Below, piece after piece: positions 24,230 through 31,946 of a stretch of DNA of 48,065 bases; position 1 is the stretch's first letter, and the number at the start of each line of letters is the position of its first letter. Where the stretch lies: NCBI RefSeq assembly GCF_001273955.1, contig NZ_LIGI01000001.1:2838044-2886108 (forward strand), read 5' to 3'. Both the position numbers and the translations under genes were made by a program. The stretch is from Bacillus sp. FJAT-27245 (GTDB lineage Bacteria > Bacillota > Bacilli > Bacillales > Cytobacillaceae). The notes under the pieces are model-generated. The model made no database searches. It was not told the origin of the DNA and was given only the letters and a program-made list of their open reading frames with translations.

Positions 24230-25366
24230 CTAGTTGTTGTTGGTAATATACTTTGCCTTTAAACGGTTGTGTTCCTGGAGTGTTTTTGAAAAGTGGACTT
24301 GCCCGTCCTTTGATGCAAGAAAGTAATAAAAATCTGTTTCTTCAGGATTTAGGGCCGCCTCGATGGACATCTTTCCAGCATTGGCGATTGGGCCAGGCGG
24401 GAGTCCAGTGTATTTATACGTATTGTATGGGGAATCGACCTCGAGATCCTTGTAGAGGACCCGATCCTTATGTTTTCCTTGGGCGTACAGGACGGTCGGG
24501 TCTGTCTGCAGCGGCATTCCCGCATCGATCCTGTTATAGAATACACTTGAAATTTTATGGCGGTCCGCCTTCCCGCTCGCCTCTTCCTCAATGAGTGAAG
24601 CCATCGTCAAAAGCTGATGGGGAGTATACTTTTTTTCTTTCATACGTTTTGAATAAGGGGAGAGCATTGCTTGCGTTTTATCAAGCATTTCGTATACTAG
24701 CTCGTCAACTGTCGTATTTTCCTTTGAAATAGGATATGTCGCCGGAAAAAGATAGCCTTCAAGCGGATATTTGACTTTTTCGCCAAAAATCTCATTCGTC
24801 AGCAAGTCAGGGTATTTCGCCATAAGGCCCTTGACGAATTCACGGTCATTTAGCCGCTGAAATACCTCTTCCTGTGTTTTGCCGGTAACCTTAGCCATCA
24901 GCGTCGCGATTTCAGCGAGCTGTTTCCCTTCAGGCACCGCCAGCCTGTGTTTTTCCTTTAGGACCACCTTGCCGGTTTTCAAGCTTTTGATGATTTCCGG
25001 CATGCTCATTGCTGCAGTCATTTTATAGTCGCCGGCCATGAAGCCCGATTCATTGTTGAACTTGACATAATACTTGAAAATTCGCGCATTCTTAATAATC
25101 CCATTCTTTTCAAGTGTCTCGGCAATCCCCGAAACCGAGGAACCGATTGGTATGGCTACTTCCTTGATTTCCTTGCTGGACGGGTCGACAGGCTCAAGGG
25201 CAGACTTAACATACAAATAGCCTCCGCCACCGATTAAGCCAACGAGTAAGATACATGCAAGCGAAATGGACAGGACGATTTTCCTGACAATTTTCGCCTC
25301 GCTCTGGTGCTCGATCAATTTTTTGCGGATTAAATCCTTTTTTGTATTTTTTGTATCAGCAGACAT
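24230..25366 (-). CDS. mltG: Endolytic peptidoglycan transglycosylase MltG
   Basis: 378 residues. Cytosolic basic head, one membrane helix (about 29–53: LSISLACILLVGLIGGGGYLYV), a LysM-like N-terminal subdomain and the YceG/MltG catalytic domain. The catalytic Glu lies in MASLIEEEASGKADRHKISS, and the signatures VFYNRI, MPLQTDPTVLYA, SPYNTYKYTGLPPGPIANAG are present. It cuts nascent glycan strands at the membrane. GGAGGGG precedes the ATG. Separate from the yrrM operon by 254 bases and with its own terminator; a TATAAT at 25434–25439 is a possible –10. Orthologue of B. subtilis YrrL. Confidence 0.95.
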   Translation of the reverse strand: MSADTKNTKKDLIRKKLIEHQSEAKIVRKIVLSISLACILLVGLIGGGGYLYVKSALEPVDPSSKEIKEVAIPIGSSVSGIAETLEKNGIIKNARIFKYYVKFNNESGFMAGDYKMTAAMSMPEIIKSLKTGKVVLKEKHRLAVPEGKQLAEIATLMAKVTGKTQEEVFQRLNDREFVKGLMAKYPDLLTNEIFGEKVKYPLEGYLFPATYPISKENTTVDELVYEMLDKTQAMLSPYSKRMKEKKYTPHQLLTMASLIEEEASGKADRHKISSVFYNRIDAGMPLQTDPTVLYAQGKHKDRVLYKDLEVDSPYNTYKYTGLPPGPIANAGKMSIEAALNPEETDFYYFLASKDGQVHFSKTLQEHNRLKAKYITNNN

Positions 25367-25588
25367 TCTGCTTTCCCCTCCTGTTTGCGACAGGACCTGC
25401 CTTCCACTATGAAATGGTCACTGCATTTTGACTATTATACACTATTTTTTTAAAAAACTACCGTCTCCATTTCAGCATAAGATGAATTCCTTGTCAATTT
25501 CGCCCGTGAAGGTTGGTATCTTGGAGGAGGCTCCGGTAGATATTTTATTTCTGATTTTGACTTATCTTTTATCAAGAAATAAAAAATA

Positions 25589-25608
25589 GGGGCCGGCAAG
25601 CCGGCCCC
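25589..25608 (-). terminator. Terminator after yrzB
   Basis: GGGGCCGGC and GCCGGCCCC form a 9-bp GC stem with a minimal loop, followed by TATTTTTTATT on the minus strand. It ends the ireB-ruvX-yrzB unit. Confidence 0.85.
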
Positions 25609-25617
25609 AACCTTTTA

Positions 25618-25911
25618 TTAATCTTCGTGATCTTCCTGCTCATCAAGGAATGTATTCAGTACTTCCTCGATCATGTCCCACTCTTCATCCGTTTCAATTG
25701 GCAACAGGTCGCCGGCTTTTCCTTCGGCACCCGGGATAAAGGAGGAAGCGTGAATTTCAATTTCCTCATCATCGTTGTCATCTGCCCCTGCGGCATAGTA
25801 CAGCACGTAAGATTTCTCGAACTCCTCTGATTCAAATGTATAAAGGATTTCGTATAGTTGTTCGTTGCCGTTCTCGTCTACTACTACAATCTGGTTATCA
25901 CCATGTTCCAT
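25618..25911 (-). CDS. yrzB: YrzB family acidic protein (DUF1292)
   Basis: 97 residues, very acidic, with the DUF1292 pattern [40 protein letters not shown] and [16 protein letters not shown]. Function unknown; the ireB-ruvX-yrzB trio is highly conserved in Firmicutes. The ATG at 25911 has AAGGGTG six bases upstream; the GTG at 25920 lies within that site. It starts 12 bases after ruvX. Confidence 0.93.
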   Translation of the reverse strand: MEHGDNQIVVVDENGNEQLYEILYTFESEEFEKSYVLYYAAGADDNDDEEIEIHASSFIPGAEGKAGDLLPIETDEEWDMIEEVLNTFLDEQEDHED

Positions 25912-25923
25912 GTTATTCACCCT

Positions 25924-26340
25924 TCACTTTTTACTGTCTAGATATCCTTGGAGGATCATCGTTGCTGCCATCTTATCGATGACTTTTTTGCGTTTTTTCC
26001 GGCTTACATCCGCTTCGAGCAACACCCGTTCCGCGGCCATCGTGCTCAGGCGCTCGTCCCACAGCACGGTTTGAACGGAAAAGCGGCTTTCCACACCTTC
26101 TGCAAAGCGTTGGCTTGCTTCAGCCCGGGGCCCAAGTGTGCCATTCATGTTCTTGGGCAGGCCGATGACGACCTGGTCCACGCCATACTCTTTTATTATT
26201 TGACCTAAACGCTCAAAACCAAACTCGTTTTTTTCCTCATCGATCTTAATTGTTTCCAGACCTTGCGCGGTCCATCCGAATTCATCGCTGAGGGCGACGC
26301 CGACCGTTTTTGAACCGACGTCCAATCCCAAAATACGCAT
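25924..26340 (-). CDS. ruvX: RuvX/YqgF family Holliday junction resolvase-like nuclease
   Basis: 138-residue RNase H-fold protein (YrrK). Metal-binding Asp in [19 protein letters not shown], then [29 protein letters not shown] (second acidic site) and [19 protein letters not shown] (third). YqgF/RuvX proteins are linked to pre-16S rRNA 5' maturation and to Holliday junction resolution; which applies here is not decided by sequence. GCGGAGG precedes the ATG. One base separates it from the ireB stop. Confidence 0.95.
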   Translation of the reverse strand: MRILGLDVGSKTVGVALSDEFGWTAQGLETIKIDEEKNEFGFERLGQIIKEYGVDQVVIGLPKNMNGTLGPRAEASQRFAEGVESRFSVQTVLWDERLSTMAAERVLLEADVSRKKRKKVIDKMAATMILQGYLDSKK

Positions 26341-26341
26341 A

Positions 26342-26608
26342 TCAGCCTCCGCGTTTTTGCTTCAAATAAAATTTAACCAGCACTTCAATGATTTCATCCC
26401 GCTCAAGTTTTCTGATGATGTTGCGGGCATCCTTATGGCGCGGGATGTATGCAGGATCGCCCGAAAGAAGATAGCCGACAATCTGGTTGATTGGGTTGTA
26501 TCCTTTTTCCTGAAGCGCTTCATGCACCTGGAAAAGGACTTCATCTACATCATGTTCAAATGGCTCTTCAGGAAAATTGAACCTCATCGTCTTGTCCAAT
26601 GAGCTCAT
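26342..26608 (-). CDS. ireB: IreB family regulatory phosphoprotein (UPF0297)
   Basis: 88 residues beginning [18 protein letters not shown], with [20 protein letters not shown] and [20 protein letters not shown]. This is the IreB/UPF0297 family (YrzL in B. subtilis). In Enterococcus faecalis IreB is phosphorylated on N-terminal threonines by the PASTA kinase IreK and influences cephalosporin resistance; the Thr of DKTMRF is conserved here. The ATG at 26608 has GAGGTG six bases upstream; the longer frame from 26650 is rejected. Confidence 0.93.
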   Translation of the reverse strand: MSSLDKTMRFNFPEEPFEHDVDEVLFQVHEALQEKGYNPINQIVGYLLSGDPAYIPRHKDARNIIRKLERDEIIEVLVKFYLKQKRGG

Positions 26609-26672
26609 TGCATGCACCTCGCCTTTGTATATAGGATGTAATATGTCCATTCTACACTACTTGCGGTGATTA

Positions 26673-29306
26673 TCAAATTGATTTAACCCATTCTTCCGCG
26701 TATTGGAGTGCCCCTTCAAGCTTGGATGGGTCTTTTCCGCCTGCTTGTGCCATGTCAGGGCGTCCCCCTCCGCTTCCTCCGCATCTTGAAGCGACTTCCT
26801 TAACAAGCTTGCCGGCATGGTATCCCTTGCCGATAAGGTCTTCCGTTACGGCGGCGATTAGGTTCACCTTGCCTTCATTCGCGCTGCCAAGCACAATGAT
26901 AGCCGAGCCAAGCTTTTGCTTTAGGTCATCGGCCATGCCGCGCAGCCCGGCCATATCCTGCCCCTGGACGGACGCTGCCAAAAGGGTTGCCCCATTGACT
27001 TCCTTCGCTTTGGACGAAAGGTTCCCGGCTTCAATATTGGCCAACCTTGCAGAAAGGGATTCATTTTCCCGCTGAAGGTGTTTCATTTCGCCCAGGAGGC
27101 CATCAATCCTTGAAGAAATATCTTTCGGATTTGCCTTGAGCTTTTCAGCGGCTTCTTTTAAAAGGTCAACCTGGCTGTTCAACAGCCTGTAAGCTCCCTC
27201 GCCGGTGACGGCTTCAATCCTTCTGATGCCAGCGCCAATGCCGCTTTCCGCAGCGATTTTGAACAGGCCGATGACAGACGTATTTGGAACATGGCAGCCG
27301 CCGCACAATTCAAGGCTGTAGTCGCCCACCTTGACCACGCGGACAATGTCCCCATATTTTTCCCCGAACAGCGCCATCGCGCCCATCGCTTTTGCTTCAT
27401 CAATTGGCTTAAGGGAAATATCAACGGCAATGTTTTGCCAGATTTTTTCATTGACGATTTTCTCTACCTGCTCGAGCTCTTGAGGCTTTACCTGGCCAAA
27501 ATGCGAGAAGTCAAAACGAAGGCGGTCCGCTTCAACAAGAGATCCTGCCTGGTTAACGTGGGTTCCAAGTACATCTTTCAGCGCTTGGTGCAAAAGGTGG
27601 GTAGCAGTATGGTTTTTAATAATCTTCACCCTGTTTTCCCTGTTCACCGCCGCGGCTACCTGCTGCCCTTTTTTAAATGTACCCTCTTCAATAATTGCGC
27701 GGTGGAGGTTCTGGCCATTTGGCGCCTTTTTAACATCCTTCACAAATACCTTTACCCCATCGCCAATGACATATCCCTGGTCGGCGATCTGCCCGCCGCT
27801 TTCCGCATAAAAAGGCGTTTTGTCGAGAATGAATTGGACTTCCTCCCCGGCGTATGCCTCGTCAGCCAATTCACCGTCTTTTACGATAGCCAATACAGCC
27901 GACTGCGTTTCAAGCTGGTCATATCCGACAAAGGTACTTTCGTCTTTAATTTCACCAAGGACCCCGCTTTGAACCTGCATGGATTCGACATCCTGCCGTG
28001 CTGAGCGAGCGCGTTCCCTCTGGGCTTCCATCTCTTGTTCAAAACCATTATGGTCAACGGCCATGCCGCTTTCTTCCGCGTACTCTTCAGTCAATTCAAC
28101 AGGGAATCCGTATGTGTCATACAGCCTGAAAACATCAGCCCCGGAAATGACTGAACTGCCTTTTTCCTTTTCCTTTTTAATGACGGATTCAAGAATCGCA
28201 AGGCCCTCATGAAGGGTTTCATGGAAGCGTTCCTCTTCATTTTTAATAACCTTTTGGATAAATTCCTGTTTATCCTTCACTTCTGGATAGAAATCATGCA
28301 TGATTTCCCCGACAACCGGAACGAGTTCATACATGAACGGACGGTTGATGCCGATTTGCTTTGCGTATCGTACCGCGCGCCGGAGTAGCCGCCTTAGGAC
28401 ATAACCGCGCCCTTCATTTGATGGGAGAGCTCCGTCGCCAATGGCAAACGCAACAGTCCGGATATGGTCGGCAGTCACCTTGAACGCCACATCAGTTTCC
28501 TTATTCTTTCCATATTTCGCACCTGAAATTTCTTCCGTCGCCCTGATGATCGGCATGAACAGGTCTGTGTCAAAGTTGGTTGGGACATTTTGGACAACCG
28601 AAGCCATCCGCTCCAGTCCCATTCCGGTATCGATGTTTTTCTTTGGCAGCGGCGTATACGTTCCATCCGGGTTATGGTTGAATTGTGAAAAAACAAGGTT
28701 CCAAACCTCCAGGTAGCGGTCGTTTTCCCCGCCTGGATACAGTTCCGGATCGTTCTGGTCATCACCGTATTCCGGTCCCCTGTCGTAGAATATCTCCGTA
28801 TTCGGTCCGCTTGGGCCTTCGCCAATATCCCAGAAGTTCCCTTCCAGGCGGATAATCCGCTCCTCGGGAAGACCAATTTTCTTATTCCAATAATCGTATG
28901 CTTCCTGGTCTTCAGGATGGACCGTTACAGATAATTTATCCGGGTCAAAGCCGATCCATTTTTCCGAAGTGAGGAACTCCCATGCCCACTCGATCGCTTC
29001 TTCCTTGAAATACTCGCCGATGGAGAAATTTCCAAGCATTTCAAAAAAAGTATGGTGGCGTGCCGTTTTTCCGACATTCTCAATATCGTTCGTACGGATG
29101 GATTTCTGGGCATTCGTAATCCTTGGATTATCTGGAATAACACGCCCATCAAAGTATTTTTTTAATGTCGCAACGCCGCTGTTGATCCAAAGAAGTGATG
29201 GATCGTCATGCGGAACGAGCGATGCGCTTGGCTCGACCTGGTGGTTTTTTTCCTGGAAAAAGTCCAAAAACATCTTCCTGATCTGAGAACCTGTTAGTTG
29301 TTTCAT
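26673..29306 (-). CDS. alaS: Alanyl-tRNA synthetase
   Basis: 877-residue class II synthetase that charges tRNA-Ala. The N-terminal aminoacylation core begins [20 protein letters not shown], with class II motifs through [10 protein letters not shown]. The editing domain carries [11 protein letters not shown] near residue 570 and the distal CGGCHVPNT zinc/editing site. The C-terminal oligomerisation part ends [30 protein letters not shown] precedes the ATG. Expression is controlled by an Ala T-box behind a perfect-consensus promoter. Confidence 0.98.
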   Translation of the reverse strand: MKQLTGSQIRKMFLDFFQEKNHQVEPSASLVPHDDPSLLWINSGVATLKKYFDGRVIPDNPRITNAQKSIRTNDIENVGKTARHHTFFEMLGNFSIGEYFKEEAIEWAWEFLTSEKWIGFDPDKLSVTVHPEDQEAYDYWNKKIGLPEERIIRLEGNFWDIGEGPSGPNTEIFYDRGPEYGDDQNDPELYPGGENDRYLEVWNLVFSQFNHNPDGTYTPLPKKNIDTGMGLERMASVVQNVPTNFDTDLFMPIIRATEEISGAKYGKNKETDVAFKVTADHIRTVAFAIGDGALPSNEGRGYVLRRLLRRAVRYAKQIGINRPFMYELVPVVGEIMHDFYPEVKDKQEFIQKVIKNEEERFHETLHEGLAILESVIKKEKEKGSSVISGADVFRLYDTYGFPVELTEEYAEESGMAVDHNGFEQEMEAQRERARSARQDVESMQVQSGVLGEIKDESTFVGYDQLETQSAVLAIVKDGELADEAYAGEEVQFILDKTPFYAESGGQIADQGYVIGDGVKVFVKDVKKAPNGQNLHRAIIEEGTFKKGQQVAAAVNRENRVKIIKNHTATHLLHQALKDVLGTHVNQAGSLVEADRLRFDFSHFGQVKPQELEQVEKIVNEKIWQNIAVDISLKPIDEAKAMGAMALFGEKYGDIVRVVKVGDYSLELCGGCHVPNTSVIGLFKIAAESGIGAGIRRIEAVTGEGAYRLLNSQVDLLKEAAEKLKANPKDISSRIDGLLGEMKHLQRENESLSARLANIEAGNLSSKAKEVNGATLLAASVQGQDMAGLRGMADDLKQKLGSAIIVLGSANEGKVNLIAAVTEDLIGKGYHAGKLVKEVASRCGGSGGGRPDMAQAGGKDPSKLEGALQYAEEWVKSI

Positions 29307-29341
29307 TGGAATGCCTCCCTTTAAATTTGATAATTAGACAC

Positions 29342-29585
29342 AAAAAAGCCCTCATCCCTGGACAGGGACGAGAGCTTTGCCTCGCGGTACCACCCTGATT
29401 ATGGGCAAAACAGCCGCCCATCTCTCAATGCTGCCTTAACGCGGCATAACGGCAGTAGTTAGCTGCACTCGGGATTAGCCTTCTGCCATTTTTCACCCCG
29501 GGCTCCTTCCAGCCAATGGAAGCCCTCTCTGTCCGCGAAACGCGGTTGGATTGCGAATGGCATACTCGATCCTTCATCATGTTAT
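29342..29585 (-). promoter_or_regulatory. T-box riboswitch of alaS
   Basis: The invariant T-box AGGGTGGTACCGCG (29383–29396, minus strand) precedes a terminator hairpin at 29342–29378 (AAAGC-CTC arm with GAGGGCTTT and T run). Upstream Stem I shows an AGTA/GAA specifier-loop pair closed by TGCCATT/AATGGCA. The loop continues GAAGGCTAAT, so GCT (Ala) is the likely specifier. Uncharged tRNA-Ala would stabilise the antiterminator. This explains the 357-base gap before alaS. Confidence 0.93.
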
Positions 29586-29612
29586 CCAATGCAAATGTCA
29601 TCTATAGCAAGC

Positions 29613-29641
29613 ATTATAGCGATGCCGAACAAGTTTGTCAA
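29613..29641 (-). promoter_or_regulatory. alaS: Perfect sigma-A promoter of alaS
   Basis: TTGACA (29636–29641) and TATAAT (29613–29618), 12/12 consensus bases with 17-bp spacing, 22 bases after the yrrI stop. Confidence 0.85.
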
Positions 29642-29663
29642 TTCAGGTAAAAATTTTAAGGGC

Positions 29664-30728
29664 TCAGGGGCGGCCGTTTGCGAAAATGGCAATGGCATGC
29701 AGGACGGCTACTTTTAAAATAGCCAAGATTGGCACAGCCAGAATCAGGCCGGCAATGCCCCCAATTTCCCCGCCTGCCAGAAGTGCCATCATAATTAACA
29801 GCGGATGCATATGAAGGCTTTTGCCGACAATATAGGGCGACAAAATATTGCCCTCGATAAATTGAAGGATAAACACAATGGCCAACGTAATGAAAATCAA
29901 TTTGGTGGAGGAAGAAGCAGCAACCATGACAGCCGGGATAGCCCCGATAATCGGCCCAAAATAAGGGATGACATTGGTGAGAGCCACGACCAGCCCAAGC
30001 AAAAGCGGAAAGCGCAGCCCAAATAGCCAGAATAAGAGCGAGGAAATCACGCCCATGATTGTGCAGACCAATAGCTGGCCCCTGATGTAACCGCCGAGCG
30101 ATTCATCGACATCGCGGAGAAACCGAATTCCCTGCCTGCGCCACTTTTTTGGCGTTAAATACCAGGCGGTTCTTTTCAGAAGAGTATAGTCCTTTAGCAT
30201 ATAAAATGCGATAAAAGGGATGACAATGATTATCAGTATGGAGCCAGCAAAGCCCGCAAGCCCGCCGATAACGAGGTCAAATAGGCGGTTCACCTTTTCT
30301 TCCGCCCCCGAGATTCCCCGATCGACCCTTTCCTGCATGCCTGCTGGCCATTTTTTCGTTTTTTCCTCAAGGCTCGCGATTATCCCCCTGTAATGGTCTG
30401 CGAAATCCGGCGCACTAGCGGAAAGCTCCTGGATTTGCGAAACAAAGGCCGGTATTCCTTTGTAGAGGGCAAGCCCGATTCCCCCGAAAAAAACGATGTA
30501 AATAAGCAAAACAGCGATGCCCCTGTGGACCCCCCGGGCATGCAGCTTTTCCACCACCGGATGGAGCAAGTATGTAATGAATCCAGCCGTCAAAAACGGG
30601 ACAAGCAAGTACCCTATTACTCTTGCCGCAGGAATCCAAAAGGGTTTCAACTTCATCAATATGAAAATCGTCGACAGCAGCAGGAGGAAAAAAACAATCC
30701 GGTAAACCCATTTCATCTGGATGTTCAT
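29664..30728 (-). CDS. yrrI: AI-2E family membrane transporter YrrI
   Basis: 354-residue polytopic protein of the AI-2E (UPF0118) family: about eight membrane segments, including VYRIVFFLLLLSTIFIL, VIGYLLVPFLTAGFITYLL, AVLLIYIVFFGGIGLAL and the family block NVIPYFGPIIGAIPAVMVA, then EGNILSPYIVGKSLHMHPL. Family members export varied small solutes or ions (AI-2, Na+/H+ exchange); substrate here unknown. GGAGG lies nine bases before the ATG at 30728 and six before a TTG at 30731; the ATG gives MNIQMKWVYR, as in orthologues. Confidence 0.9.
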   Translation of the reverse strand: MNIQMKWVYRIVFFLLLLSTIFILMKLKPFWIPAARVIGYLLVPFLTAGFITYLLHPVVEKLHARGVHRGIAVLLIYIVFFGGIGLALYKGIPAFVSQIQELSASAPDFADHYRGIIASLEEKTKKWPAGMQERVDRGISGAEEKVNRLFDLVIGGLAGFAGSILIIIVIPFIAFYMLKDYTLLKRTAWYLTPKKWRRQGIRFLRDVDESLGGYIRGQLLVCTIMGVISSLLFWLFGLRFPLLLGLVVALTNVIPYFGPIIGAIPAVMVAASSSTKLIFITLAIVFILQFIEGNILSPYIVGKSLHMHPLLIMMALLAGGEIGGIAGLILAVPILAILKVAVLHAIAIFANGRP

Positions 30729-30815
30729 CAATGCGTGCCTCCTTCCCCGCTAGTTTTTGAAAGAAGAGGCGTGTTTATGCCTTGTAAATTTTGTGGGTTT
30801 TTTCGTGGCAACACA

Positions 30816-30952
30816 TTAGGTGCTTCATCGCTCTTGGCGACGGCCACTTATGTTTATTCGCCCCGTTTTTTAAATGATTCGGACCATATTTCCGTTTATT
30901 CGCCCTATTTTTTCATGGATTCGCCTTCATCTAAATTTTCCAAATTAAATAC
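30816..30952. repeat. ATTCGCC-family intergenic repeat, unit 1
   Basis: A 137-base unit beginning TTAGGTGCTTCATCGCTCTT. It aligns without gaps to 31003–31139 with 19 mismatches (about 86 % identity). Inside each unit TTTATTCGCCC and GGATTC boxes recur. No ORF with a start and ribosome binding site covers it. The rest of the spacer between yrrI and yrzR (30729–31185) holds no gene. Confidence 0.8.
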
Positions 30953-31002
30953 TCCACAAACGCGCCGAATTTCCCGGTAAGAAACCTGCTCTATTTTTAT
31001 AA

Positions 31003-31139
31003 ATAGGTGCTTCATCGCTCTTAGGGGCGTCCACTTAGGTTTATTCGCCCCGTTTATTAAAAGATTCGGACCATTTTTTCGTTTATTCGCCCCATTATTT
31101 TATGGATTCACCTTTATCTAAATTTTCCGAATAAATAAC
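31003..31139. repeat. ATTCGCC-family intergenic repeat, unit 2
   Basis: Second 137-base copy, beginning ATAGGTGCTTCATCGCTCTT, 187 bases after the first. A shorter, inverted relative lies at 41476–41560. Confidence 0.8.
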
Positions 31140-31159
31140 GCCCTCATTCAGAAAACCAA

Positions 31160-31186
31160 AAAAGCCGGAATTCTACTCCCGGCTTT
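31160..31186 (-). terminator. Terminator of yrzR
   Basis: AAAGCCGG pairs with CCGGCTTT around a 10-base loop, followed by six T on the minus strand. Its first arm touches the yrzR stop codon. It ends the recD2-yrrD-yrzR unit. Confidence 0.85.
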
Positions 31187-31377
31187 CAGCTTGAATAACG
31201 GCGTTCATTTTCATCGAAAAGATCATCAAGCGAACTCAAGGTTCCGTCCTCTTCGACCTGATGGGTATGGATGAGCCCTTTCACAAGGGACAGCTCGATA
31301 AAGCAGTTCCAGCAATAATACTGGTTAATGCCTATTTTGCCGATATCCTTGCTTTGGCAGTTTGGACAGCTGAACAT
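31186..31377 (-). CDS. yrzR: Small zinc-ribbon-like protein, probable YrzR
   Basis: 63 residues. Two CxxC pairs (FSCPNCQSKD and YYCWNCFIEL) form an apparent four-cysteine zinc ribbon, followed by a HQVEEDGTLSSLDDLFDENE acidic tail. The position directly after yrrD matches yrzR of B. subtilis; the symbol is by synteny and general appearance. Function unknown. AGGTGCCTTTCCT-type purine-rich sequence precedes the ATG; it follows yrrD by 12 bases. Confidence 0.78.
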   Translation of the reverse strand: MFSCPNCQSKDIGKIGINQYYCWNCFIELSLVKGLIHTHQVEEDGTLSSLDDLFDENERRYSS

Positions 31378-31389
31378 AGGAAAGGCACC

Positions 31390-31860
31390 TCACACAGTGT
31401 CGGGATTTACGATGATGGCATCCTTTCCTATTGCCGCCGGGCCGCCCGGTTTAATGACTTTTTTACCGTCCTGCAGGTCCGAAAAGAATCCATCCGATAG
31501 TTCGTACCCTACGATTGTGCCCGCTTTTTCCAAAAAATATACGTCGTTCAAAAGCCCGAGTGTATCGCCATCCTCCGAAAAAACCATTTTCCCGGCAAGC
31601 GGACTAAAAAGCGCGGAACCTTCATTTTCTTTTCCATTCCGCTCAAGGCAGTCCGATGTTGGGATAATGATACCGTCAGGCCCAATTGATGTAATTGAAC
31701 TGATTGCGAGAAAATGCCCCTGCTTAAAAAAAGTCCCTTTTTTCACAAGAATCCCCAGCACTTTCTCCCCCTCGATGAATAAATCCGAAACAACGCCAAG
31801 CTGCTCCCCGTTTTTTTCCGAAATAACGGGAAGGCCTTTCATTAACCCAAATGTCCTCAC
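31390..31860 (-). CDS. yrrD: PRC-barrel domain protein YrrD
   Basis: 156 residues with two PRC-barrel-like repeats: LPVISEKNGEQLGVVSDLFI with VLGILVKKG, and MVFSEDGDTLGLLNDVYFLE with IVGYELSDGF. PRC barrels occur in RNA-processing and photosynthetic-centre proteins; the role of YrrD is unknown. The GTG at 31860 (VRTFGLMKGLPV) has CGGGAG five bases upstream and matches the orthologue N-terminus; a longer frame from 31905 is less likely. It sits between recD2 and yrzR. Confidence 0.87.
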   Translation of the reverse strand: MRTFGLMKGLPVISEKNGEQLGVVSDLFIEGEKVLGILVKKGTFFKQGHFLAISSITSIGPDGIIIPTSDCLERNGKENEGSALFSPLAGKMVFSEDGDTLGLLNDVYFLEKAGTIVGYELSDGFFSDLQDGKKVIKPGGPAAIGKDAIIVNPDTV

Positions 31861-31946
31861 GAATTCTCCCGCCTTCCGGAAGTTGTTACCCAAGAGGGGC
31901 GGCAATCCCTAAAAACACGGGACCTTGGTTTATAGTTTCAGGCAAA

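Noticed and set aside
30816-31139. Possible CRISPR array
   Set aside because: Only two long (137-bp) imperfect units with no short identical repeats, no regular unique spacers and no cas genes.
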